Assembly: GCA_019454415.1 (NCBI GenBank)
Contig: JACFOI010000001.1
Location: 60,147-110,054, forward strand
Origin: Patescibacteria group bacterium
GTDB lineage: Bacteria > Patescibacteriota > Microgenomatia > UBA1400 > PJMF01
Direction of reading: 5' to 3'
Length of the DNA: 49,908 bases
Shown: piece after piece, positions 17,257-26,211 of the stretch
How the letters are laid out: each line of letters begins with the position of its first letter
Position numbering within the stretch: position 1 is the first letter of the stretch
Program-made: the position numbers and the translations under genes
Notes under the pieces: generated by a model
Database searches by the model: none
Told to the model about the DNA's origin: nothing
Seen by the model: the letters and a program-made list of their open reading frames with translations, nothing else

Positions 17257-18899
17257 AAGTTTTGATCGGTAATCCAACGGTTGGTATACGGGTCCCACTC
17301 AATTAAGTGTGTATCTTCAGGGACACGGTCGTTCCGGTTCACGATAAACCGATACCTTCCTACTCGATATCCATACTTCAAACCTATTCTATCAGGCAGG
17401 TGGTGGTTTATTGTAGAGAAGAACTCTTCGGGCGGTATCTTGAGGTCCCAAGCAACTTCAGTGTACAAAAAACCGTCCGGGTCAACGATTGCAACTTGAT
17501 CAGGACTAGACCCCAATCTCTCCTCCATCTTTTGTACCTGGGTTCCTAAGCCAGCCTTTAGGATCTCGGCGCTTTGTTTGGGATAGGCTGAGAAGTAAGC
17601 AAAGTAGTAGCGATGAAGCTCGTTGCCGATGCCGAACAAGAACAACAGCACGAAGAAGACCTGCAAGGGATACCTGTAGTCACTCTCTATCGAAACCAGC
17701 TTCCACATCCACTCGATTGCCACCCCTGAGAATGTACAGAGCAGAAAGAAAAAGAAGAGACTCCTGGTAGCGTGGGGTGAGTCTACTGTGATCACGGAAG
17801 GAATCAATGACGTAAGCAGCAAGAAGAGCAAGGTTAGAGCAGTTAGGCGTGAGGCGTGATTGGTCTTTGGAGCCAGCATCACCCAAACGAGACGGCCAAT
17901 TCCCACCAATGCCAGAAGGTAGGTGGCAATAAAGAGATGTCCAATATTTGGGACGTTATGCCAGGGATGTCCCCCACCCTTTTGGATAAGAAACTCAGGG
18001 CTGAAAGACTTCCAGTAGTTCTGAAGGATGACCTTTCCAAAGAAAACATATCGATTTCCCAGTACTTTTTGAGCTATGCCGGAAAAGGAGTTGCGGTAGT
18101 CAACAGATTGTTGCCAGAGAGTTTCGTCGCTAAAGACGGTAATACCACTTTTCTGCTGACTAATAGATGAAAAAAGGAAAAGTCCGGCAGCGAAAATCAC
18201 AAGAGTGCCTGCAAACGGCAAGAGCCACCCCCGCCACTGACGGACTCCCCGGTCAATCACAAGGGCAAGGGCCACAAACGGTAGTAAGAGAAGCGGAGTG
18301 TTGTAGGTGAAGATCGCCAGCAAACACAACAACAAAGCAATGATGTCTAACTTTTGTCGGTTGCCTTTATCCTGAGTGAGCGAGAAGAAAAGGGTTACGG
18401 CAGTGGCAAAAAATAACAACGCGACATTCGCCTCCCATGCCATCCGAGAATAGAAAAAGAAAACCGGTTGAAGAGCCAGCGTGACCGCCACGATCAAACA
18501 ACTGATTGGATGTAAATTGAGTACGCGTCGGGCAAAAAAGTATCCGACTGCTACTAATAAAGTCCCGGCCAAGGCGGAAGGTAAACGAACTGCAAAGTCA
18601 TTGGCACCAAAGACCTTGAAAAAGGCCACTAATAGCATCGGGTAGCCAGGCAGTTTATAGTCACCGAACGACTCCAAGCTGACTGGCCAGCTTCTTCCCC
18701 ACTCGTCTTTGCCGGTTTTTTCCAGCAAGTAGGCGTTATACGCTAGCGCGGCCTCATCTCTATTGAGAGTGCTGGGGAGCGTCGCAAGTTCCGTGAGACG
18801 GATGAATGCAGCAAAAATCAGGATAGCTGTCAGAAGAATCGGGATCAGCGACTGGAGGTTCCAATGGAATGCGGTTTTTTTCTTTTGGTGAGTTTTCAT
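17253..18899 (-). CDS. GT39/ArnT-like GT-C glycosyltransferase
   Basis: This 548-residue membrane enzyme starts with a helix at 18-36 and then the outer loop LNRDEAALAYNAYLL with the acidic pair D48/E49. The conserved SFGDYKLPGY follows at about 77-86. About eleven further helices precede an extracytoplasmic C-terminal segment. PMT-type enzymes use the acidic pair with a polyprenyl-phosphate-sugar donor. It shares the DEAA..TGKD..G..SFGDYK signature with three other proteins in this window (18896-20632, 21945-23714, 23711-26209), which marks a local paralogue family. The gene overlaps both neighbours by ATGA. Sugar and acceptor are unknown. Confidence 0.87.
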   Translation of the reverse strand: MKTHQKKKTAFHWNLQSLIPILLTAILIFAAFIRLTELATLPSTLNRDEAALAYNAYLLEKTGKDEWGRSWPVSLESFGDYKLPGYPMLLVAFFKVFGANDFAVRLPSALAGTLLVAVGYFFARRVLNLHPISCLIVAVTLALQPVFFFYSRMAWEANVALLFFATAVTLFFSLTQDKGNRQKLDIIALLLCLLAIFTYNTPLLLLPFVALALVIDRGVRQWRGWLLPFAGTLVIFAAGLFLFSSISQQKSGITVFSDETLWQQSVDYRNSFSGIAQKVLGNRYVFFGKVILQNYWKSFSPEFLIQKGGGHPWHNVPNIGHLFIATYLLALVGIGRLVWVMLAPKTNHASRLTALTLLFLLLTSLIPSVITVDSPHATRSLFFFFLLCTFSGVAIEWMWKLVSIESDYRYPLQVFFVLLFLFGIGNELHRYYFAYFSAYPKQSAEILKAGLGTQVQKMEERLGSSPDQVAIVDPDGFLYTEVAWDLKIPPEEFFSTINHHLPDRIGLKYGYRVGRYRFIVNRNDRVPEDTHLIEWDPYTNRWITDQNL

Positions 18900-20632
18900 T
18901 GGCTAAGTGTAAGTGTAGCAATTCCAAAGCGAGGATTGCCAACTTCATCCGGAACTATCTCTAACTGGCATCGATACGATCTGACTGTTTCGCAGTACTT
19001 AGCCAGCACATCATACTGTCCTGCCACCGCTACTTTTTTACCGGCCTGAAGTTGGTCCGTAAGCTGGTTTTCGTCTGTGAGGTGAAACTCTACGCCAGCA
19101 AAGTAACTGGGGAGCGTTGAGCCGACAAACTTGTAGTCCACAGTTTTCCAGCCCACAAATTCATCTCCTTTATAGGGGCCATATGCCATCAGCCATAGAT
19201 AAAAACGATCATCAAAGGGTTGAATAAAGACGATCTCTCTCTGTGCAACTTGTTGAAAGACTTGCTGGGCAAGTGGCTTGTACCCACTTTGCCAGTCAGG
19301 TGCCGAGAGCTTTGGATAGGCTGCAGTATAAAACCACCAGAACTGTAAAAATGAAAACGCCAGCGCACTCAGTAGTCCTACCCTCAGTAGAGGATGACGA
19401 AGCTGCACCCACCACCAGCTCAAACCCACTCCGATCACGACGCTAAGAGGAACTAAAGCATTAAGAGACCGCAGCGCATGGGGAGTATTTTCTGGAACAG
19501 ATGCTGGCAACAGTGCAACCAGCCACCAACCAGCCAGGAACAAGGCTAGCAAAGGATGGCGTTTGAACAGTATGATCCAGCCCGTCAGAAATGCAGGAGC
19601 TAGTATCCATATAAACAGGCCAAACTCACCAGTTCCATGTCGAAGGTTTGGGTCGCCAGTCAGGAAGAGAAAGCTTGGCGAAGTATTGTCACTGTAATTT
19701 TTGAGCAAATCTCGTGCCTGTAACCACAGACGGTGGTAGAACAACCGATCAACAACAGTGTTTCCTGCTAACTCTCGATAGAGGTTACTTTGGAGCGGAT
19801 ATTGGTCATTATTCAGTACCGACTGAGTCCCTAACCGGAAACGATCGGCGTCCTTTGCTAAAGGTGAGCGTAGCAACGGAATGAGTAGTACCAGGAAAAG
19901 TAAGAGCACACCAACAGAGCGAAAAGCGACGGGACTGACTGTTCTCAAGCTTTTTGAAAAGGTGAGTTTTCGGCCCAAATATTTTTGGCAGAGAAAAAGA
20001 AGAACCAGCCCGATAAAAACGGCTATCCAGACAAAACGAACTGAATAATAGGTATAAGTAGCGAGCGCTCCCACTGGCGCAGCCAGAAAAAGCAGCCAAT
20101 CTTTCTGCTTCTGGAGTCCCCATGTCGCAAGTAAGATCGAGCTGGCCAGTAACATCTGTCCCAGATGCCCCTCAAATGCCGTTCGTGAGAACATTAGTGA
20201 CCACGGTGTGAAGGCGACAACTGCCATAGTCGAGAGCTGAACTAAGCCGAGAGAGGCCGAGTCGTACTTGGAGCGAGTCCCGAGTTGAAGCAGAGCACGA
20301 GCCAACAGACCGGCTACCACCACAGTCAGCACTCCTGCCAAAGCAGAAGGCAATCGCAACGCAAACTCACTGAGTCCTAACAGCCTGCTACTAGCCAAAG
20401 CTGCCCAGATATAGACCGGTAACTTGTAGTCACCATAAGATGGGTAGATCAACTGGTACCAGACACGACCGTGTGCATCATGACCGGTCGCTAAAACCGC
20501 CTTAATGTCGACCAGCATGGCTGCTTCATCCCAATACAGGGAGACGGGCAGCATTCCTAACTGCCACACCCGGAGGCCAGTGGCCAGGACAACAATCCCT
20601 AGAAAGATAGCCCAGAACCAGCGGCGTGACAT
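18896..20632 (-). CDS. GT39/ArnT-like GT-C glycosyltransferase, first gene of the operon
   Basis: This 578-residue membrane protein begins MSRRWFWAIF with a helix at about 5-22. The loop SLYWDEAAMLVDI carries the catalytic-type pair D35/E36, and PSYGDYKLPVYIW matches its paralogues. The frame stays open for 87 codons upstream with ATGs at 20650, 20653 and 20659. I choose 20632 because the palindromic -10 at 20641-20650 ends eight bases before it, and because the upstream stretch is antisense to the divergent gene and polar. It heads the operon running to 10171 and probably adds a sugar from a lipid-linked donor on the outer face. Confidence 0.85.
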   Translation of the reverse strand: MSRRWFWAIFLGIVVLATGLRVWQLGMLPVSLYWDEAAMLVDIKAVLATGHDAHGRVWYQLIYPSYGDYKLPVYIWAALASSRLLGLSEFALRLPSALAGVLTVVVAGLLARALLQLGTRSKYDSASLGLVQLSTMAVVAFTPWSLMFSRTAFEGHLGQMLLASSILLATWGLQKQKDWLLFLAAPVGALATYTYYSVRFVWIAVFIGLVLLFLCQKYLGRKLTFSKSLRTVSPVAFRSVGVLLLFLVLLIPLLRSPLAKDADRFRLGTQSVLNNDQYPLQSNLYRELAGNTVVDRLFYHRLWLQARDLLKNYSDNTSPSFLFLTGDPNLRHGTGEFGLFIWILAPAFLTGWIILFKRHPLLALFLAGWWLVALLPASVPENTPHALRSLNALVPLSVVIGVGLSWWWVQLRHPLLRVGLLSALAFSFLQFWWFYTAAYPKLSAPDWQSGYKPLAQQVFQQVAQREIVFIQPFDDRFYLWLMAYGPYKGDEFVGWKTVDYKFVGSTLPSYFAGVEFHLTDENQLTDQLQAGKKVAVAGQYDVLAKYCETVRSYRCQLEIVPDEVGNPRFGIATLTLSQ

Positions 20633-20640
20633 ACGAGAAG

Positions 20641-20650
20641 ATGATATCAT
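20641..20650. promoter_or_regulatory. palindromic extended -10 shared by two divergent genes
   Basis: ATGATATCAT is a perfect ten-base palindrome. On each strand it supplies TGATATCAT, an extended -10 (TGA plus TATCAT). The plus-strand copy ends nine bases before ATG 20660 and the minus-strand copy eight bases before ATG 20632. A single symmetric element would thus start two nearly leaderless divergent transcripts. No convincing -35 elements were found. Confidence 0.5.
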
Positions 20651-20659
20651 CATTCGCAT

Positions 20660-22051
20660 ATGCAGCAGAGCAGTTCTTTTCTTGATTGGCTTCACGTAAA
20701 AAAGCTTTGGATCGTAACTGCACTTTTTATTATTTCGCGGCTTTTTATCTGGCTGAATCCGCCACCTGAGTTTACCGAAATTATCTATAGTTACATGCCA
20801 TATGCCCACCTGTGGGCCAGCGGAACTCGGCCGTACCTGGATCAGTGGTATGAGTACCCGCCGGCCACGATTCCCCTTTTCTATCTTCCCCATTTGATTG
20901 ATATGGCGACGCGTTTTCAGCCGCTACACTTGAACTACTCACAGGCGTATCGGGGCGAGCTGTTGATCGTTGATACCTTACTGTTTATCGGGATTGTCCT
21001 AACGCTGAGGAAACTGAAAGTGGATAACAAATCTTTCTGGTTGGCTGTGGGTGCCTACCTTGCCTTGACTACCAAAGCCCATCACTTCATCTATGACACT
21101 ATGGACCTGACTTTTGCTGCGGCTATCTGCTTGGGTGTGTTTGGACCATTCTTGCTCGAAAAGCGAGCTGGAATGTTGGCTGGTTGGGTGGGTTTTTTCC
21201 TGGCTACGGCGTTGAAGTATGTGAATGCTCCGCTAGCGGTAGTCTATGCAGCCGTAGATCGGAAACGTTGGCTCCAGTCGTTTGTGGCCGGTGTGATCGG
21301 GTTTTTACTGATTTGGAGTGTGCCGCTCTTTCTCTATCGATCTTCAATTCAGGTGAGTCTGGTCTATCAACAGATCAGAGGGATCCAGATTGACACTGCG
21401 ACCGCGATGATCTTGCGTACTGCTGATCGCTTCACTCATACAGAACAAGTCATTGAGGTATATAAAAACTATGAGATCGCTGGGCCGCTGACTGATCAGG
21501 CGAAGAAAGTTTCGGCAGTGGTTTTCCCCGCTTCTATTGCTCTTTTTCTTCTTTTTGCACTGTATCAAGTCTTCCACTCTCCAGTCTCAACACCTCATCA
21601 GCGCTACGTTTTAAGTAGCCACTTTACCTTGGGCTATGTGCTCGTTTTCATGGTGTTTGCCAAAGTGCTTTCAACGCCGTTTTTGTTGTGGCACTTGCCT
21701 CTTTTGGCGCTGTATCCCTTTACGAGCTTCAAACGTCGGATTCACTATGCTGTGCTGTCGTTTTTTGTCATTTTTAGCTCAATGACCAAGATTCCTAACA
21801 CAGAGATGGGCTTTTTTACTTTACCGATCTTAGTAGGTTGGGTGCGGACGCTTAGCTTTGTAGCGATGCTGATCCTGTGGTTCCAGGACTCCTTTCGTCT
21901 TCACACCGTCCATGGAGTCAAGAACCTAGAAGAAGATCAAGGAGTTATTGAACGGGTGTTGCCTGATTCACTCGAGAAATCACCCAAACGACGTTCCCCT
22001 TCAGGTCCTTCACCTCATCCAGCTTCTCGACGGAAGAAGAGTCACGGCTGA
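20660..22051 (+). CDS. GT87-like (DUF2029) GT-C glycosyltransferase
   Basis: This 463-residue membrane protein has the early pattern [19 protein letters not shown] then [14 protein letters not shown], the A.G..PY..W.YEYPP signature of DUF2029/GT87 alpha-mannosyltransferases that use polyprenyl-phosphate-mannose. About ten helices end near residue 405. The final 55 residues are polar and basic ([18 protein letters not shown]). The last 107 bases of the gene overlap the convergent GT39-like gene, so the tail may be an extension into sequence constrained by that gene. It has a partner only in the divergent operon, and no other plus-strand gene follows. Confidence 0.75.
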   Translation: MQQSSSFLDWLHVKKLWIVTALFIISRLFIWLNPPPEFTEIIYSYMPYAHLWASGTRPYLDQWYEYPPATIPLFYLPHLIDMATRFQPLHLNYSQAYRGELLIVDTLLFIGIVLTLRKLKVDNKSFWLAVGAYLALTTKAHHFIYDTMDLTFAAAICLGVFGPFLLEKRAGMLAGWVGFFLATALKYVNAPLAVVYAAVDRKRWLQSFVAGVIGFLLIWSVPLFLYRSSIQVSLVYQQIRGIQIDTATAMILRTADRFTHTEQVIEVYKNYEIAGPLTDQAKKVSAVVFPASIALFLLFALYQVFHSPVSTPHQRYVLSSHFTLGYVLVFMVFAKVLSTPFLLWHLPLLALYPFTSFKRRIHYAVLSFFVIFSSMTKIPNTEMGFFTLPILVGWVRTLSFVAMLILWFQDSFRLHTVHGVKNLEEDQGVIERVLPDSLEKSPKRRSPSGPSPHPASRRKKSHG

Positions 22052-23714
22052 GCTGCTCATAGCCTTTGAGCGAGCTGGCCACAATACCGGGTTTAGCTTC
22101 GTTGACGGAGTTCACAAAAGAGATGTTCTCGAACTGCAAGAACTCAGCCTGATCCTTGAGGGCGGTCGCTTCGGCAGCCTGAACGTCAGCAGGTGATGTT
22201 TTGGTATAAAACCAATAGTACATGGCTGGCCGACCATACTCCCGGGTGATGAAGACTTCCTGGTCAGGATAGGTGGTCTTCAGTTGGTCAACTTTTGCTA
22301 CCATCTGCTTGTATCCATACTGCCAGTCAGCCTGACTCATGACAGGATAGATCTTCATGTAGTACCGCCAAGTGCCCAACCAATAGAGGGCAATCAGAGA
22401 AAGAGCTCCTGCGGCGATCACCCCGGCAGATTTAGGAGGGAATGTCTTTCTGAGCCACAAAAGGCTCTGCCAAAGACCCAAGCTTACCAACACCAGCAAA
22501 ACGGGTGCAGCAGGCAGAGTCCGAAGCGCGTGAGGGTAAGCCTTAGTAATAGAAGCGGGTAAGAGGCCAACCACTAACCACCAGCTGAGAAGAAAAACAT
22601 ACGGACGGGCCTCTTTTTCCCGCCATGCCAGAGAGGCTACAGTCACTATCCCGATCACCAACCAGAGTGCATCGGGGAGGCTTAAGATGCCTGTATACCC
22701 TGTGGAGTGACGTGGGTTTAGATCTCCTGACAGAAAAAGGAAGTCTAGCGAAAAATGGCTGGCAAAAGCTACCGCAACCTGATGTCCTAAGATGAGATAC
22801 CGGTGAGTAAATAAACGAGACAGCAACGTGTTCCCCGTAGTTTCGCGCAGGCGATTGCTTTCGATCACGTACTGTCCATCTCCAGTGATGCTCGTTTCGG
22901 CGAAACGTTGCTGAGTAGTAACGTCCCGACTGCTGATCAAAATTGGCAGGACGATGAGCAGCAAGATGACTCCCGGTAGCAGGAGAGATTTAACTCTGGT
23001 TATTAACTTTTTCAGACCGTTCTTACGGAACGCCTGTAAGGGCGATACCCACCAGTACGTGAGAGCTACCAACAAAGCAGGCGCAATGACCCGCGTCGCA
23101 TGATAAACATACATAGACAGACCAGCCAGCACAAAACAGCACAAGATTTTGATGAAGCGTCGCTGTGTTGGTTGCTCTACCACAGCCGACAGGCCCACGA
23201 TGACGGACCACAGAAGTAACGACGATGCAACGTTAACTTCCCATCCCCCTCTCGAAAACTGAAGCAACCAGGGAGAAATTGCAGCAACCCCCATGCCAAC
23301 GAGTTGAGCCAGCCTCAATTGAGGCAACGTCCGACCGACCCAGATTTTTTCGGTCAACATTCTGGCTAACACACCTACCCCGATCACCGTGGCTATTCCA
23401 AACAGAGCGCTCGGAAGTCGAACTGCCCACTCACTCAATCCCAGCAGCCAAATAAATGGCACAATCAGATAAAAATAGCCACTAGGTTTGTAGTCACCAA
23501 ATGAGGAAAAAGCTACAATTGGGAACGCATTCCCATGATGATCTTTGCCTGTGAGAGCTATTGAGTAAGCATCATACCCCAGTGCTGCTTCTTCCCAATA
23601 CAGTGCGGGCGGAACAGTATCAAGTTGGTACAGGCGAAGAAATGCTGCACAGCCTACAATCAGGATGCTAAGGAGTAAAAAGTACTTTCGCGACAGTAAA
23701 ATATTCTTTTTCAT
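21945..23714 (-). CDS. GT39/ArnT-like GT-C glycosyltransferase with an EE acidic pair
   Basis: This 589-residue membrane protein is a close paralogue of the three other SFGDYK-type enzymes in the window: a helix at 11-28, [20 protein letters not shown], then [13 protein letters not shown]. The position that is Asp in the siblings is Glu (E41), giving EE in place of DE. The charge is kept, so activity is possible but altered geometry is likely. About eleven helices and a 150-residue outer domain follow. It is last in the operon that begins at 30118 and overlaps the fusion gene upstream by ATGA. Its 3-prime end overlaps the convergent GT87-like gene. Confidence 0.85.
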   Translation of the reverse strand: MKKNILLSRKYFLLLSILIVGCAAFLRLYQLDTVPPALYWEEAALGYDAYSIALTGKDHHGNAFPIVAFSSFGDYKPSGYFYLIVPFIWLLGLSEWAVRLPSALFGIATVIGVGVLARMLTEKIWVGRTLPQLRLAQLVGMGVAAISPWLLQFSRGGWEVNVASSLLLWSVIVGLSAVVEQPTQRRFIKILCCFVLAGLSMYVYHATRVIAPALLVALTYWWVSPLQAFRKNGLKKLITRVKSLLLPGVILLLIVLPILISSRDVTTQQRFAETSITGDGQYVIESNRLRETTGNTLLSRLFTHRYLILGHQVAVAFASHFSLDFLFLSGDLNPRHSTGYTGILSLPDALWLVIGIVTVASLAWREKEARPYVFLLSWWLVVGLLPASITKAYPHALRTLPAAPVLLVLVSLGLWQSLLWLRKTFPPKSAGVIAAGALSLIALYWLGTWRYYMKIYPVMSQADWQYGYKQMVAKVDQLKTTYPDQEVFITREYGRPAMYYWFYTKTSPADVQAAEATALKDQAEFLQFENISFVNSVNEAKPGIVASSLKGYEQLSRDSSSVEKLDEVKDLKGNVVWVISRVNQATPVQ

Positions 23715-26209
23715 GGAGTCTTGACGATCACAAACCGGACCTTGCCGTCACTGCCGGTTACCGTATGCGTGGCTAACTCAGGGTCAATCTGGTCAGGGGT
23801 AGCAACAATCACAGCGTTAGAACGTGTCAAGTCACCTTTGCTGACCACGTCACTGAAGAGATACTTAATCAGCGAGCCATTATGATAGTCATAGACGCTA
23901 GTCCGACGCCCAATAAGGGTGTAGATGTAGGGCTGTTGATAACTTGTCGTAAATAGGATTGTATCCGCGTCAGGTTCCAGCTTTTTTACATACTCAACAG
24001 TCTCTAGGTACCCGTCGATAAAATCATCTGCCGACGCTTGAGCGAAAACCGTATAGTAATGATTTAGATATGAAACTGTCAGGAAAAGTTGTAGCAGGAG
24101 TGTCATTCCCAAGATAGCTGGGGCAAGCAACCGACCCTGGAAGGCTTCAGCGATTCGTTGCCATCCAAGTACCGCCAGCAGAATAAACCCCGGTAAAGCA
24201 AGGAGCATTCGATTGCTATGAGGGACGTCTACACCGATAGCTGCAGGAAGGATGCCGATCAGCACCCAACTTACTCCGAAAAAGAAGAGACGACTGGGAA
24301 CGATCGCCCGTTGATTCAGCCAGCGAGTCAATGCCCCGACAAGTGCTACTCCCACTAAGAACAACTCACCTAATAGGAGAATCCCGAACTGTCCGTCACC
24401 ATGTCTGAGCGTGTCAACTTTCCCCAGCACTAAAAACCGAGGATCAAAGTGGACTAGGAAGTGACTAAACAGCTTCCCGATAATCTCAATCGGATGAAGT
24501 TTCAGGCGAAAGATGCTGGCCTGTTGAAAACGATCTCCTCCATTCCCGAAAAAAGTATCCAGTAAAAGTGGGGTAATGAAAACAGCGAGTAAGAAGCACC
24601 AAGTAGCAGCTCCTTGCCAGTGTTTAAGAAGTCGCTTTTTGAAAAACAGGGCAAGCGTGACCACCAACAATGGAACAACGATCTTGCTGCTGTGGTAGGT
24701 ATAGAGTGAGCAGGCAAAGGCCAGCGCCGCAAAAAAGGCTACGGCACCTCTGAAAAGTCGTTGAAGTGCTGACTGAGTTGGTGAGTATTGATGTGTCAGT
24801 AAGTACAGCACTGCGACTACCCCCCAGATCAAAAAGTTGAGTGCCATGCCGCTCTCAAACCCAATCCGGGAGAAGTGAATATGCCAAGGTGAAACTGCCA
24901 TCAGAGCACCAGCTAGAAGCGCTGCAGAGCTGGCTTCCAAAACAGGGAACGGCCTCGGCACTTTCTTAGGGATCCATGCTTCCCAGGTGAGCTTCACCAG
25001 TGCCATCATCCCGATCACGGCAGCAATACCGGATAAGGCAAAAGGCAAACGAACAGCAAGCAACGTCAGGCCAAATAGCCGAGTAAAACCACCCACAACA
25101 TAGATAGCCAACGGTGCCTTATAGTCACCAAATGACTTAAAAGAGATCGGCAGCTTTCGCAGCCACTCGTCTCTGCCGGTGGTAGCAACAGACCAACCGT
25201 TATACCCAATCGCAGCTTCGTCCCAGGTCATGCCGTGAGGAACCTCAGCCAGTTGATAGAGCCGCAGCGCTGAGGCCACCAAAATAATTAAAGCTGCCAT
25301 GACTAACTGCAGCTGCAAGGGGGATAGCACCGGTCCCTTGATCCACCAATAAGGCTGCCAAAGCAGATACTGGAGTTTTTGCTGCCAGGTTCCGTTTTTG
25401 ACCACAAATGTCTGGGCATGCTGCCAGCTCATCTTGATCATCTTTTTTTGGCCAAAAGCTGTCGTATTCGTTGACTCGTGGTTGTGGTCAACTTCAGCAT
25501 TAGCTTCAAAAAGAACTTTCCAGCCGCGTTTTCTGGCACGAAAAGACAAATCAACATCTTCCCAGTAAGCCGGATAGTAGTCAGAGTCAAAACCACCTAA
25601 CTCGATCCATTTTTGACGATCAAACATGCCGCTGCCACCACTCACCCAGGCAGTCGGACCTGACTCAAAAGAGTCCGCCCGGTTATGACTGAACATGCCC
25701 CGCGCAAAGCGCAGCACGTTTTTGCCACCCTGAACATCTGTCCCATCCTCTGTCTTTTCATGCTCAAGACAGCCGACCGCAAAGACAGTCGGATCATCAA
25801 AGTTTTTGACCAGCTCTTGAATAGTCAGAGGATGTGGAGAGACATCCGTGTTAATTAAAAAGATAAGCGGCCTGGAAGCCCGATCCACAGCCAAGTTACA
25901 GCTCATCGCAAAGCGTTGATTGTGCTCGTTCTTGAGCAAAACAACATCACCTTTTTTTGACCCCTCTCTCCATGTTCCCTCACACATGCAGCCACGAAAA
26001 GAGATCTTGGTGAAGTAGTTTTTTCTTTCTTCGGTGCAGTCTTTTGTGGAGAAGTAGGTTTGTAGCCACTCCCAACTTTCGTCGGTGCTATTGTCGTCGA
26101 TCACAATCAGCTCGTCTCCGGCGCGCATCGCTTCTAAAACCGCGGGTAAGTGCTTGGCTAAAAGGTGTTTGCCGTTGTAGTTGGGGATAACAACAGAGAC
26201 TGCAGACAT
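23711..26209 (-). CDS. GT2-GT39 fusion: cytosolic glycosyltransferase joined to a GT-C membrane enzyme
   Basis: This 832-residue protein joins two enzymes. Residues 1-260 are a GT2 domain: VVIPNYNGKHLL, IVIDDNSTDESW, the DxD-like FLINTDVSP and GGSGMFDRQK with YWEDVDLSFR. Residues 300-832 are a GT39-like membrane domain: a helix at 300-317, MTWDEAAIGYNGW (D330/E331), then SFGDYKAP, about eleven helices and a terminal outer domain. Residues 53-88 look like an insertion within the GT2 domain (C58, C74, C76). The gene lies two bases after the GT4 gene and overlaps the next by ATGA. The fusion suggests that one glycan is extended on both membrane faces, but this is inference. Confidence 0.88.
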   Translation of the reverse strand: MSAVSVVIPNYNGKHLLAKHLPAVLEAMRAGDELIVIDDNSTDESWEWLQTYFSTKDCTEERKNYFTKISFRGCMCEGTWREGSKKGDVVLLKNEHNQRFAMSCNLAVDRASRPLIFLINTDVSPHPLTIQELVKNFDDPTVFAVGCLEHEKTEDGTDVQGGKNVLRFARGMFSHNRADSFESGPTAWVSGGSGMFDRQKWIELGGFDSDYYPAYWEDVDLSFRARKRGWKVLFEANAEVDHNHESTNTTAFGQKKMIKMSWQHAQTFVVKNGTWQQKLQYLLWQPYWWIKGPVLSPLQLQLVMAALIILVASALRLYQLAEVPHGMTWDEAAIGYNGWSVATTGRDEWLRKLPISFKSFGDYKAPLAIYVVGGFTRLFGLTLLAVRLPFALSGIAAVIGMMALVKLTWEAWIPKKVPRPFPVLEASSAALLAGALMAVSPWHIHFSRIGFESGMALNFLIWGVVAVLYLLTHQYSPTQSALQRLFRGAVAFFAALAFACSLYTYHSSKIVVPLLVVTLALFFKKRLLKHWQGAATWCFLLAVFITPLLLDTFFGNGGDRFQQASIFRLKLHPIEIIGKLFSHFLVHFDPRFLVLGKVDTLRHGDGQFGILLLGELFLVGVALVGALTRWLNQRAIVPSRLFFFGVSWVLIGILPAAIGVDVPHSNRMLLALPGFILLAVLGWQRIAEAFQGRLLAPAILGMTLLLQLFLTVSYLNHYYTVFAQASADDFIDGYLETVEYVKKLEPDADTILFTTSYQQPYIYTLIGRRTSVYDYHNGSLIKYLFSDVVSKGDLTRSNAVIVATPDQIDPELATHTVTGSDGKVRFVIVKTP

Positions 26210-26211
26210 AG

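Noticed and set aside
20633-20893. N-terminal extension of the GT39-like gene that ends at 18896
   Set aside because: The 87 extra codons are antisense to the conserved start of the GT87-like gene and lack family similarity; ATG 20632 has the promoter at the right distance.
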